Shown here: positions 37,388 through 46,156 of the stretch, piece after piece | Position numbering within the stretch: the stretch's first letter is position 1 | Layout of the letters: every line of letters begins with the position of its first letter | Source: Tamlana crocina | Lineage (GTDB): Bacteria; Bacteroidota; Bacteroidia; Flavobacteriales; Flavobacteriaceae | Length of the DNA stretch: 64,000 nucleotides | Reading direction: 5' to 3' | NCBI GenBank assembly: GCA_040429635.1 | Contig: CP158972.1 | Span: 467,918-531,917, forward strand | Program-made: the position numbers and the translations under genes | The notes under the pieces: model-generated | The model's database searches: none | What the model saw: only the letters and a program-made list of their open reading frames with translations | What the model was told of the DNA's origin: nothing

Positions 37388-37762
37388 ATGATGAAGTCAA
37401 TAATTGTTTCAATAGTGTTTTTTACTCTAACTGTTAATTTAAGCTTTGCACAAGAGCAAGGCTCAGTTGCCAAAAATCAGTCAGTACAAAAAGAGTTGAA
37501 AAAACTAATTGTTTACGGTAGCGATACCTGCCATTATTGTCTGGATACCAAAGCCTACCTTAAAAAAAACAATATAGCATTTGTTTACTTTGATGTAGAT
37601 GTGGATTTAAACAAACAAAACGAAATGATATTAAAATTGCAAAAGGAGGGCATTCCACTTGATGCCATATCGTTGCCGATTGTAGATCTAGGACAACAAT
37701 TGATTATGAATAATGTTGCTGATTTTGAGGGCTTTTTAAAACAACTGAACACTAAACACTAA
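37388..37762 (+). CDS. Exported glutaredoxin/thioredoxin-like protein
   Basis: The 124-residue protein has a signal peptide (MMKSIIVSIVFFTLTVNLSF, then AQ) and a single glutaredoxin-like domain. The active-site motif is SDTCHYCLDTKAYL (C-H-Y-C), followed by a NIAFVYFDVDVD strand. LPIVDLGQQLI corresponds to the cis-proline region that closes the fold. It should be a periplasmic thiol-disulfide protein. It lies between the TonB receptor and the sugar transporter, and only 5 bases separate it from the latter. Its role in a sugar operon is unclear; acting on the receptor's cysteine pair is one idea. The fold call is firm; the partner is not. Confidence 0.8.
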   Translation: MMKSIIVSIVFFTLTVNLSFAQEQGSVAKNQSVQKELKKLIVYGSDTCHYCLDTKAYLKKNNIAFVYFDVDVDLNKQNEMILKLQKEGIPLDAISLPIVDLGQQLIMNNVADFEGFLKQLNTKH

Positions 37763-37767
37763 AAACT

Positions 37768-39093
37768 ATGAAAATAGCAAAACCAAAATTGTCCTTCTGG
37801 CAAATCTTTAATATGAATGTTGGATTTTTGGGCATTCAGTATAGTTTTGGTTTACAACAAACAGCCGTTAATCCCATTTTTTCATTTCTCGGTGCAGAGC
37901 ACGACCAACTGCCTTTGCTTAATTTGGCAGGTCCGGTTACAGGGTTGATTGTTCAGCCCATTATTGGAGCCATTTCAGATAAAACTTGGTCTCCAAAATG
38001 GGGAAGACGGAAACCTTTCTTTTTAATAGGGGCTTTAATTGGTAGTTTGTGTTTGTTTGCTTTTCCATTCAGTCCGGCGTTATGGTTTGCTGTTGGATTA
38101 TTGTGGATTCTCGATGTGGGAAACAACATGGCCATGGAACCTTATCGTGCTTTTGTGGGTGATAAGCTGCCAAATGAACAACTTAGTTTTGGCTATCAAA
38201 TGCAGAGTTTATTTGTGGGAGCTGGAATTGTTTTAGCAAATGCTTCAATATTCATTTTTCAAGATTGGTTTGGCGGTGTTGAAGAGGTAACCGAAAATGT
38301 GAAATCCATTCCAAAGTGGCTGTATTATTCCTTCTTTATAGGTGCTGTGTTATCCATTTCAACCATTCTTTGGTCAGTATTAAAAACACCGGAAATTCCG
38401 CCCTCGGATGACGAACTGAAAGAAATTGAAAAACACAAAGCTTTACCAATTTCCGAAAGAATTAAAACGCCTTTTATGGAAATTGTAAGCGCCATAAAAG
38501 ATATGCCCAAATTTATGTGGAAGCTGTCAGCGGTTTATTTGTTTCAGTGGTACGCCTTGTTTGTATATTGGCAATTTATAGCCCCTATGTTTAAGGAAAG
38601 TATGGGGTTCGATAGCTCGCAAGCGTTGGCACAAGCGGCAAAGATGAACACGACTTACAATATTTCTACCATTGTTTTTGCCCTGGCATTGGTGCCGTTG
38701 GCATTAAAATTTGGCGGAAAAAAAGTGTATGTTTTTAGTTTGTTTATAACCGGACTGGCCATGCTATGCATCCCATATATAAATGACCCTTTATTGGTGG
38801 TTTTACCCATGATACTCTTCGGAATTGGTTGGGCGGCGATGATGGGCATTCCGTATTCCATGGTATCTAAAATTGTGCCACAAGAGCGTCGTGGCGTTTA
38901 CATGGGTATTTTAAACATGATGATTGTGATTCCTATGGGAATACAAACATTAACCTTTGGCCCAATAGTTAAAAACTTATTGAGCAATAGTGCGGTCAAC
39001 GCCATCCTGTTTGGAGGAGTATTTTTTGTGATTTCAGGAGTTTTCGCGCTAAGGCTTAAGCAACCCGAAATGAATGAAGATGAAACGATTTAG
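37768..39093 (+). CDS. MFS/GPH-type sugar:cation symporter, probable sucrose transporter
   Basis: The 441-residue inner-membrane protein has about 12 helices and belongs to the SUT-like/GPH branch of the major facilitator superfamily. Key features are GLQQTAVNPIFSFLGAEHDQLP in the first loop (given here as two abutting pieces, GLQQTAVNP and IFSFLGAEHDQLP) and WGRRKPFFLIGALIGS after helix 2, the family's loop 2-3 motif. A central cytoplasmic loop lies near residues 205-240. It is followed by fructokinase and sucrose phosphorylase genes, so uptake of intact sucrose, or possibly maltose, is likely. No phosphotransferase components are present, so the sugar should enter unphosphorylated. Confidence 0.9.
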   Translation: MKIAKPKLSFWQIFNMNVGFLGIQYSFGLQQTAVNPIFSFLGAEHDQLPLLNLAGPVTGLIVQPIIGAISDKTWSPKWGRRKPFFLIGALIGSLCLFAFPFSPALWFAVGLLWILDVGNNMAMEPYRAFVGDKLPNEQLSFGYQMQSLFVGAGIVLANASIFIFQDWFGGVEEVTENVKSIPKWLYYSFFIGAVLSISTILWSVLKTPEIPPSDDELKEIEKHKALPISERIKTPFMEIVSAIKDMPKFMWKLSAVYLFQWYALFVYWQFIAPMFKESMGFDSSQALAQAAKMNTTYNISTIVFALALVPLALKFGGKKVYVFSLFITGLAMLCIPYINDPLLVVLPMILFGIGWAAMMGIPYSMVSKIVPQERRGVYMGILNMMIVIPMGIQTLTFGPIVKNLLSNSAVNAILFGGVFFVISGVFALRLKQPEMNEDETI

Positions 39094-39135
39094 GATGTTT
39101 TTAACGTTAGCGGACATTAATTACAGAGATTAAAA

Positions 39136-40074
39136 ATGATTCAGAATAATAAAGAAATAGATATTTTGTGTGTTGGCGAGGTGTTGGTCGATTTTATTGG
39201 TCATCAATCTGGAGTGCTAATCAATGAGACACGTGATTATCATAGGTATTTAGGAGGCTCACCAACAAACGTAGCGATGAATTCCGCTCGATTGGGGTTG
39301 AATTCGGCATTGGTGGCTACGGTTGGTAACGACGGTTTTGGGGAATATATATTTAAAAGATTGGAAGAAGTTGGTGTCAAGACTAGTTTTATCAAAAAAA
39401 TGGAGAACAAAGCCACTAGCGTCATTTTTGTGTCGCGGTCTGAAGGTACTCCAGATTTTCTTCCTTTTAGGGAAACCGATTATCAGATTGATGAAAGTCA
39501 AATTACAGAAGAAACCTTAATAAAAACCAATATTTACCATACTACATGTTTCGCGTTAAGTCGAAAACCGGCACAAGAAACCATTCTTAAAAAAGCCGAA
39601 GAAGCAAGTAAACAAGGTTGCACTTTGAGTATTGATGTTAACTATGCCAGAAAGCTTTGGGATAGCCGAGAGGAAGCTTTAAAAGTGATAAAGGCCTATT
39701 GTAATTTAAACCCTCTGGTGAAAATTAGTGAAGATGATATGCTCCGTCTTTTTGAAAAGGAGCTTCCGCACGAAGAAATATTTAAATTTTTTCATAATCA
39801 AGGTGTCGATACCGTTTGTTTAACCTTGGGAAGCAAAGGTGTAAAGTTGTCGCAAAAAGGAAAAGAAGAGATAGTGAAGCCGGCTGTAAAAATAGAAAAG
39901 GTTATGGATGCCACTGGTGCAGGAGATGCCTTTTGGTCTGGTTTTTTATTCGCTTATATTAATAAAAAGTCTGTTGATGAATGTCTTGAAGTGGCTTTAA
40001 AACTAGCGGCACTCAAACTTCAAAATGTAGGACGATTGCCAGATAATATCAATATTTTATCAAAACTGTTATGA
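39136..40074 (+). CDS. PfkB-family carbohydrate kinase, probable fructokinase
   Basis: The 312-residue enzyme belongs to the ribokinase/PfkB family. The N-terminal signature region reads YLGGSPTNVAMNSARLGLNS. The C-terminal signature DATGAGDAFWSGFLFAY contains the catalytic Asp264 and the anion hole. The substrate is inferred from context: the next gene splits sucrose into glucose-1-phosphate and fructose, so ATP-dependent phosphorylation of fructose fits best. Its stop overlaps the start of that gene in an ATGA arrangement at 40071-40074, implying coupled translation. Confidence 0.9.
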   Translation: MIQNNKEIDILCVGEVLVDFIGHQSGVLINETRDYHRYLGGSPTNVAMNSARLGLNSALVATVGNDGFGEYIFKRLEEVGVKTSFIKKMENKATSVIFVSRSEGTPDFLPFRETDYQIDESQITEETLIKTNIYHTTCFALSRKPAQETILKKAEEASKQGCTLSIDVNYARKLWDSREEALKVIKAYCNLNPLVKISEDDMLRLFEKELPHEEIFKFFHNQGVDTVCLTLGSKGVKLSQKGKEEIVKPAVKIEKVMDATGAGDAFWSGFLFAYINKKSVDECLEVALKLAALKLQNVGRLPDNINILSKLL

Positions 40075-41621
40075 AAGATGAACAAACAATAATGTTTAGT
40101 GGGGTAATGCTCAATGCCTATCCCGATAGTATAGGTGAAAATCTGGGCGATTTAATTGCCATGCTAAAAAAGGCTGAGTTTAAGGATGTGTTTTCGCTGT
40201 TTTACGTCTTGCCTACTTTTTTTAATAGTGATTTAGATCGGGGATTCTCAATTATAGATTATAACTTGAATGAAGCATTGGTTTCAGAAAGCGATTTAAA
40301 AACTTTAGAAGCGTTAAATATTAAACTAAAGTTTGACATTGTTTTAAACCACTTATCGGTCGCTTCGCCTCAGTTTAAAGATTTGTTGCAGAACGGCGAA
40401 CAATCAAAATATAAAGATTTCTTCATCAATTGGAATACCTTTTGGGACGGGAACGGTGAAAAAAATCAAGAAGGTGTAGTAGTGCCCAATAAAGAGTTTT
40501 TGGATAAACTGTTTATGCGTAAAGCAGGGCTGCCCATTTTAAAAGTGCCATTTCCTGATGGTGCGGAACAACCCTACTGGAACTCGTTTTATCAAAAAAT
40601 AACGGTGGATGAAGCCACGAACGAAAAAACATTTTTAGGGCAAATGGATGTTAATGCCAAATCCGAATTGGTTTGGCAATTTTATGAGGAAACCCTGGCT
40701 AAATTAAAGCAATATGGTTGCAAAATTTTACGTCTCGATGCTTTTGCCTATCTCCATAAAGAAGTTGGCGAAACTAACTTTTTTAATAAACCGGGCACTT
40801 GGCAGTATTTAGAGCGTATAAAACAAATTGCAGATAAACATAATTTGGTGCTTCTGCCAGAAATCCATGCAGAATATGGCGCAAAACTCCATGAAGAAGT
40901 GGCAGGTGAAAGGTATCCTATTTATGATTTTTTTCTTCCAGGTTTAATGATTCATACTTTGGAAACTGGAAGCAACAAAGCCTTGATTAAATGGGTAAAT
41001 GAGATAGTTTCCAAAGGCTATAAAACCGTAAATATGTTGGGGTGCCATGATGGTATTCCGGTTCTGGATTTAAAAGGTAAAGAGGTTGATGGTAAATACA
41101 ATAAAGGTTTGTTGGAAGACGCCGAGATTGAAGCCGTAATGGATAAAGTGATGGAGCGTGGCGGAAGAGTGAAAAATCTCTACGGGCCTTCCGGAGAAAA
41201 AATCTCATATTACCAAGTCAATGCTACATTTTTTAGTGCCCTTGGCGAAGATGAAAATAAAATGCTTTTGGCGCGTGCTATCCAAATGTTTATGCCGGGC
41301 ATTCCGCAAGTTTGGTATTTGGATGTGTTTGCCGGAAAGAACGATTATGAGGCAGCCGATAAAGCAGGAAGTGGTGGTCATAAAGAAATTAACCGATCTA
41401 CTTTAACCTTGCAGGACGTTGAAGAGGGCTTAAAAACAGATGTGGTACGCTATCAATTGGAGATGATTAGGTTGCGAAATACTTCCAAAGCATTTTTGGG
41501 CGAAATGCACATTAAAAATACTTCGGAGAACAAGATTGATATTATTTGGGAAAATGACGGAGAGTCTGTACGTTTAAAAGCAGACCTTGAGACCTTTGAG
41601 TATGAAATTGATAAAAACTAA
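40071..41621 (+). CDS. GH13 sucrose phosphorylase-like enzyme
   Basis: The 516-residue cytoplasmic enzyme has no signal peptide. It has features of the sucrose phosphorylase branch of GH13: DLDRGFSIIDYNLNEA near the start, FDIVLNHLSVASPQFKDLLQ, and RLDAFAYLHKEVGE with nucleophile Asp223. LLPEIHAEYG holds the acid/base Glu264, and GCHDGIPVLDLKG holds the transition-state Asp327. The ordinary alpha-amylase calcium-binding pattern is not obvious. The reaction would be sucrose plus phosphate giving alpha-glucose-1-phosphate and fructose. The adjacent fructokinase supports this. Related enzymes act on sucrose-6-phosphate or glucosylglycerate, so the exact substrate is an inference. Confidence 0.88.
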   Translation: MKDEQTIMFSGVMLNAYPDSIGENLGDLIAMLKKAEFKDVFSLFYVLPTFFNSDLDRGFSIIDYNLNEALVSESDLKTLEALNIKLKFDIVLNHLSVASPQFKDLLQNGEQSKYKDFFINWNTFWDGNGEKNQEGVVVPNKEFLDKLFMRKAGLPILKVPFPDGAEQPYWNSFYQKITVDEATNEKTFLGQMDVNAKSELVWQFYEETLAKLKQYGCKILRLDAFAYLHKEVGETNFFNKPGTWQYLERIKQIADKHNLVLLPEIHAEYGAKLHEEVAGERYPIYDFFLPGLMIHTLETGSNKALIKWVNEIVSKGYKTVNMLGCHDGIPVLDLKGKEVDGKYNKGLLEDAEIEAVMDKVMERGGRVKNLYGPSGEKISYYQVNATFFSALGEDENKMLLARAIQMFMPGIPQVWYLDVFAGKNDYEAADKAGSGGHKEINRSTLTLQDVEEGLKTDVVRYQLEMIRLRNTSKAFLGEMHIKNTSENKIDIIWENDGESVRLKADLETFEYEIDKN

Positions 41622-41705
41622 TACCGACAAATTTAAAACAACAAAATTTTAACAGTAGTTAATGTAATTATTTTACTAGATTGGAGTTCTTAAAAAAAGA
41701 AAAGC

Positions 41706-42908
41706 ATGATAACTCCAACCGATCCAGAAAACGAAAACGAAAGATTAGAGAATCTTAAATCTTTCAGTATTCTGGATACATTGCCGGAAGAAGATTATGA
41801 TAATATCACAAAGATTGCGGCAGAGATTTGCAATATGCCTATTGCTCTTATCAGTCTTGTAGATGACAAAAGGCAATGGTTTAAATCTCACCATGGCTTG
41901 GAGGCTACGGAAACTCCTAAAGAGTATGCCTTTTGCGCGCATGCCATAAACGACCCAAAAAGTGTGTTTGTTGTTCAAGATGCAAGAAAAGATGAACGTT
42001 TTCATGACAACCCTTTGGTTTCGGGAGATCCAGAGGTGGTGTTTTATGCAGGGGTGCCTCTAACCTCTGAAAATGGGCTGCCATTGGGTACATTATGTGT
42101 TATAGATCATAAACCTAATTTGTTAAGCCAAAGTCAAATTCAATCTTTAAGTGCACTCTCCAATCAAGTGATGAAACTACTTGAGTTACGAAAAAATAAA
42201 CACCTGTTAGAAGAGGCTTTAAAAGATTTAGAAGAAAAAAACGAAGCCTTAGAGAAGTTTGTTTATGTTGCGGCTCACGACTTAAAATCACCATTATTGA
42301 GTATATCTGGCTTAGCTAATTTGCTGGTTGAAGAATATAAAGTAAAGATCGATAATGAAGGGATGGAAATGTTGGAAATGATTATCCATTCTTCGGAAAA
42401 TTTAGCAAGTTTGGTAGATGGTTTGTTGCAATACAGTAAAAGCGATAGTGTTTTAAATCAGGAAAAATCAATTATTGGGCTTAAAGAGATGAAAACTGAA
42501 ATGCTTGAACTGTTCAATTTCGATCATTCGGTGGAGATGACTATAAACTCATCATTGTCTAGCATTAAGGCTAACAAAACAGCAATAAATCAAATTTTAA
42601 TCAACCTAGTTGCTAATGCCATCAAATATAATGACAAGGAATTGGCCAAAATAGAAATATCAGTTTCGGAGACCAGCAAGAAGTATAAGTTTAGTGTTAA
42701 AGATAACGGTCCCGGCATAGCACCAGAAAATCAGCAAAAAATATTCAATATTTTTGAAAAACTGAATAGTCAAGATAGGTTTGGTCGAGAAGGTAACGGA
42801 ATTGGCTTGGCTACCGTTAAAAAGCTGGTTGAAAAATTAGGGGGAGCCATAAAAGTAGATTCAGATTTAGGTAACGGGGCTACATTTACTTTTTCTATTG
42901 GCAAATAA
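41706..42908 (+). CDS. GAF-domain sensor histidine kinase
   Basis: The 400-residue soluble kinase has no membrane helix. A GAF domain covers about residues 25-165 (ICNMPIALISLVDDKRQWFK, then EYAFCAHAI and FYAGVPLT). A short coiled coil links it to a HisKA domain with the phospho-acceptor His191 in YVAAHDLKSPLLS. The ATPase domain has the N box (NLVANAIKYND), G1 (DNGPGIAP) and G2 (GNGIGLATVKKL). No response regulator is encoded next to it. It lies 84 bases after the sucrose phosphorylase gene and has no clear link with sugar use. Confidence 0.92.
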   Translation: MITPTDPENENERLENLKSFSILDTLPEEDYDNITKIAAEICNMPIALISLVDDKRQWFKSHHGLEATETPKEYAFCAHAINDPKSVFVVQDARKDERFHDNPLVSGDPEVVFYAGVPLTSENGLPLGTLCVIDHKPNLLSQSQIQSLSALSNQVMKLLELRKNKHLLEEALKDLEEKNEALEKFVYVAAHDLKSPLLSISGLANLLVEEYKVKIDNEGMEMLEMIIHSSENLASLVDGLLQYSKSDSVLNQEKSIIGLKEMKTEMLELFNFDHSVEMTINSSLSSIKANKTAINQILINLVANAIKYNDKELAKIEISVSETSKKYKFSVKDNGPGIAPENQQKIFNIFEKLNSQDRFGREGNGIGLATVKKLVEKLGGAIKVDSDLGNGATFTFSIGK

Positions 42909-43217
42909 CATCTGTTTTATACCAAAGTAAGCAGGGATATTGGGGTGTAAGGTGAATTGTGTTGATTGTAGTTGACTATTTGTCTTTCTATAAAGTTACA
43001 AAATAAGTGGTAGGTGTCAAATGCTATTAAACTGAAGAACAAGACATTTTTGCCCTTAAATTTTTTAAAAGACAGTGACCATTTTCTGTCAAGTAATTGG
43101 AGTGTGGTAAATAAGTATAATTTCTTGATAAGAAAGTACCACCAAAAAACGAAAAGTTTAAGCCCTCCATTCATCAGGTTTCTTATCTTTGTTCGTTTAG
43201 TTAATTAACCGAAAACT
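42909..43217. other. 309-base spacer with maeB promoter box and a possible transposase-like remnant on the - strand
   Basis: TATCTTTG at 43184-43191 is a good -7 box for maeB. On the - strand, 42917-43174 is open for 85 codons. Its end (FIERQIVNYNQHNSPYTPIS) faintly recalls the Y-N-x2-R-x-H tail of IS3-type transposases, with the Arg and His lost. The similarity is weak and may be chance; I do not call it a gene. Confidence 0.3.
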
Positions 43218-45518
43218 ATGAGTGAAGAAAGCAAACGCAGGGAGGCTTTAATATATCATGCCAAGCCCGTTCCTGGGAAAATAAAAGTAGTCCCCACAAA
43301 AAAATACGCTACACAAAGAGATTTGTCTTTGGCCTATTCGCCAGGGGTGGCAGAGCCATGTTTGGAAATTGAAAAGGATAAAAACAACGCTTACAAATAC
43401 ACGGCCAAAGGTAATTTGGTGGCCGTAATTTCCAACGGAACCGCTGTTTTAGGCTTAGGAAATATCGGTCCTGAAGCCTCAAAACCCGTAATGGAAGGAA
43501 AAGGTCTGTTGTTCAAAATCTTTGCCGATATCGATGTTTTTGATATTGAAGTAGATACCGAAAATGTAGATGAGTTCATTGAAACGGTTAAAAATATTGC
43601 GCCGACTTTCGGTGGAATAAACCTTGAAGACATCAAAGCACCCGGCGCTTTTGAAATTGAACGCCGATTGAAGGAAGAACTCGATATTCCGGTCATGCAC
43701 GACGATCAGCACGGTACAGCCATTATTTCCGCTGCGGCCTTAATCAATGCTTTAGAGTTAACGAAGAAAAAAATTGACGAAGTTAAAATCGTAATCAGTG
43801 GCGCCGGAGCGGCAGCTATTTCTTGTTCGCGATTGTACCAAGCCTTTGGTGCCAAGCGCGAAAATATGGTGATGTTGGATAGTAAAGGCGTTATTCGAGA
43901 CGACCGTGAAAATCTGTCTTCTGAAAAAGCCGAATTCGCCACACACCGTAAAATCGATACTTTGGAAGAAGCGATGATTGATTCCGATGTGTTTATTGGT
44001 CTGTCGATGGCCAACGTGCTATCGCCCGAAATGCTGAAATCTATGGCGAAAGACCCTATCGTTTTTGCCATGGCCAATCCGCATCCCGAGATAAAGTACG
44101 ATTTGGCTATTGCCACCCGAAAAGACGTAATTATGGCCACGGGTAGAAGCGATCATCCTAACCAAGTGAACAACGTGCTTGGTTTTCCGTTTATTTTCCG
44201 TGGCGCTTTAGACGTTCGTGCGACTAAAATCAACGAAGAAATGAAAATGGCAGCGGTCGAGGCTTTGGCCAGATTGGCTAAAGAACCCGTGCCAGAGCAA
44301 GTAAATATCGCTTATGGCGAAACCCGTTTGGCATTCGGAAAAGATTATATTATTCCGAAGCCATTCGATCCCCGATTAATTGCCGAAGTGCCGCCAGCCG
44401 TGGCAAAAGCGGCCATGGAAAGTGGTGTTGCCAAATCTCCCATTACCGATTGGGAAGATTATAAAGACACCCTTCGCGAGCGTTTGGGCTCTGATAATAA
44501 ATTGGTGAGGTTACTTTTGAACCGTGCCAAATTGAATCCGAAGCGTGTAGTTTATGCTGAAGCCGACCAATTGGCTGTAATCAAAGCAGCACAGATAGTT
44601 TATGAGGAAGGCGTAGCCATTCCTATTTTATTGGGACGAACTGAAACCATTAAAGAATTGATGGCCGAAATCGAGTTTGAGGCCGACGATGTCTTGATTA
44701 TCGATCCTAAAACGGAAGAAGAAAACGACCGAAAAAATAAATACGCCAAAGTGTATTGGGAACAACGCAAACGTCGTGGTGTAACCTATTACGCGGCACA
44801 GCGATTAATGCGCGAGCGAAACTATTTTGCCGCGATGATGGTGAACGAAGGCGATGCCGATGCTTTGGTTTCGGGCTATTCCAGAAACTACCCGAGTGTG
44901 GTTAAGCCGATGCTGGAGCTGATTGGAATGGCTGATGGTGTAAACCGTGTGGCCACCACAAATATGATGATGACCAAGCGTGGTCCGTTGTTTTTAAGTG
45001 ATACGTCCATCAACATCGACCCCGATGCAAAAGTACTGACCAAAATTGCTCAAATGACTTCGCATGTGGTAAAAATGTTCGGACTTACTCCGGTTATGGC
45101 CATGATTTCATATTCAAACTTTGGGTCGTCAACCAGCGAAAAGGCTTCAAAAGTGCGTGATGCCGTGGCCAACCTGCATCGTTATCACCCAGAAATGATT
45201 GTAGATGGTGAATTGCAAACCGATTTCGCCCTAAACGACGAGATGCTTAAAGAGCGTTTTCCGTTTTCAAAATTGGTAGGCAAAAAAGTGAACACGCTTA
45301 TTTTTCCAAATTTAGATTCGGCAAACATTACCTATAAATTACTAAAAACCCTCAACGAGGCAGAATCCATCGGTCCCATCATGATGGGTATGCGAAAACC
45401 GGTGCATATTTTGCAATTGGGAGCCAGTGTTGATGAAATTGTAAACATGACCGCCATTGCCGTTGTAGATGCACAACACAAGGAGCAGTTGGAAAAGGAA
45501 AAGGCCAGTGCCAAGTAA
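43218..45518 (+). CDS. maeB: NADP-dependent malic enzyme with phosphotransacetylase-like domain
   Basis: The 766-residue cytoplasmic enzyme decarboxylates malate to pyruvate. The N-terminal malic domain shows LSLAYSPGVAEPCLEI and the Lys/Asp region EDIKAPGAFEIERRL, with HDDQHGTAIISAAAL. The NAD(P)-binding domain contains IVISGAGAAAISCSRLYQAF. From about residue 430 the C-terminus is a phosphate acetyl/butyryl transferase-like domain (LVSGYSRNYPSVVKPML), which in MaeB proteins is regulatory, binding acetyl-CoA, and does not catalyse transfer. Length is typical for MaeB. It has its own promoter box at 43184-43191 and is followed by ruvA after 51 bases. Confidence 0.96.
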   Translation: MSEESKRREALIYHAKPVPGKIKVVPTKKYATQRDLSLAYSPGVAEPCLEIEKDKNNAYKYTAKGNLVAVISNGTAVLGLGNIGPEASKPVMEGKGLLFKIFADIDVFDIEVDTENVDEFIETVKNIAPTFGGINLEDIKAPGAFEIERRLKEELDIPVMHDDQHGTAIISAAALINALELTKKKIDEVKIVISGAGAAAISCSRLYQAFGAKRENMVMLDSKGVIRDDRENLSSEKAEFATHRKIDTLEEAMIDSDVFIGLSMANVLSPEMLKSMAKDPIVFAMANPHPEIKYDLAIATRKDVIMATGRSDHPNQVNNVLGFPFIFRGALDVRATKINEEMKMAAVEALARLAKEPVPEQVNIAYGETRLAFGKDYIIPKPFDPRLIAEVPPAVAKAAMESGVAKSPITDWEDYKDTLRERLGSDNKLVRLLLNRAKLNPKRVVYAEADQLAVIKAAQIVYEEGVAIPILLGRTETIKELMAEIEFEADDVLIIDPKTEEENDRKNKYAKVYWEQRKRRGVTYYAAQRLMRERNYFAAMMVNEGDADALVSGYSRNYPSVVKPMLELIGMADGVNRVATTNMMMTKRGPLFLSDTSINIDPDAKVLTKIAQMTSHVVKMFGLTPVMAMISYSNFGSSTSEKASKVRDAVANLHRYHPEMIVDGELQTDFALNDEMLKERFPFSKLVGKKVNTLIFPNLDSANITYKLLKTLNEAESIGPIMMGMRKPVHILQLGASVDEIVNMTAIAVVDAQHKEQLEKEKASAK

Positions 45519-45569
45519 TCCTATTGAAAATAAATTTATTACATTTGGTCGGTTAATGAAGTGCTGTAG

Positions 45570-46151
45570 ATGATAACACATATTCAAGGAAAACTTACTG
45601 AGAAAAATCCAACGCATGTGGTTATTGATTGTAATGGAGTGGGGTATATGCTCCATATTTCGCTGCATACTTTTTCGCAAATACCTGATGTCGAGAATTT
45701 AAAACTATTTACCCACCTTCAAGTTAAAGAAGATTCCCATACACTTTATGGTTTTTCATCGCTTGCCGAACGCGAAATTTTCAGGTTGCTGATTTCCGTT
45801 AGCGGCATTGGTGCCAGTACGGCACGAACCATGTTATCGTCCTTAACACCCAAACAGGTGCGCGAGGGTATAGCTGGTGAAGACGTCGCATTAATCCAAT
45901 CCATAAAAGGGATTGGGGCAAAAACGGCACAGCGTGTTATTATTGATCTTAAGGACAAGGTTTTAAAGATTTATGATATTGATGAAGTTTCGGTTGCAAA
46001 AGACAATACCAATAAAGATGAAGCGTTATCTGCTTTAGAAGTGCTCGGTTTTGCCAAAAAACAAGCAGAGCGAGTGGTCGATAAGATTGTGAAGTCCCAG
46101 CCCGATGCCGATGTTGAAACCATTATAAAACAAGCTCTAAAAAATTTATAA
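45570..46151 (+). CDS. ruvA: Holliday junction DNA helicase subunit RuvA
   Basis: The 193-residue protein has an N-terminal OB fold (MITHIQGKLTEKNPTHVVID). Two helix-hairpin-helix motifs follow (LLISVSGIGASTARTMLSSL and LIQSIKGIGAKTAQRVIIDL), and then the flexible linker and C-terminal RuvB-binding domain (ALSALEVLGFAKKQAERVVD). It binds four-way junctions and recruits RuvB. TACATTTG at 45540-45547 is a possible -7 box. The stop lies 5 bases before the sprA start, so ruvA and sprA are likely co-transcribed, an arrangement I recall as conserved in Flavobacteriia. Confidence 0.96.
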   Translation: MITHIQGKLTEKNPTHVVIDCNGVGYMLHISLHTFSQIPDVENLKLFTHLQVKEDSHTLYGFSSLAEREIFRLLISVSGIGASTARTMLSSLTPKQVREGIAGEDVALIQSIKGIGAKTAQRVIIDLKDKVLKIYDIDEVSVAKDNTNKDEALSALEVLGFAKKQAERVVDKIVKSQPDADVETIIKQALKNL

Positions 46152-46156
46152 CTATT

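Noticed and set aside
40071-41621. Alpha-glucosidase or trehalose enzyme
   Set aside because: The motif spacing and the neighbouring fructokinase fit sucrose phosphorylase better, and there is no signal peptide.
43014-43208. Short + strand open frame before maeB
   Set aside because: It is AT-rich, overlaps the maeB promoter box, and shows no signal peptide, domain or coding-like composition.
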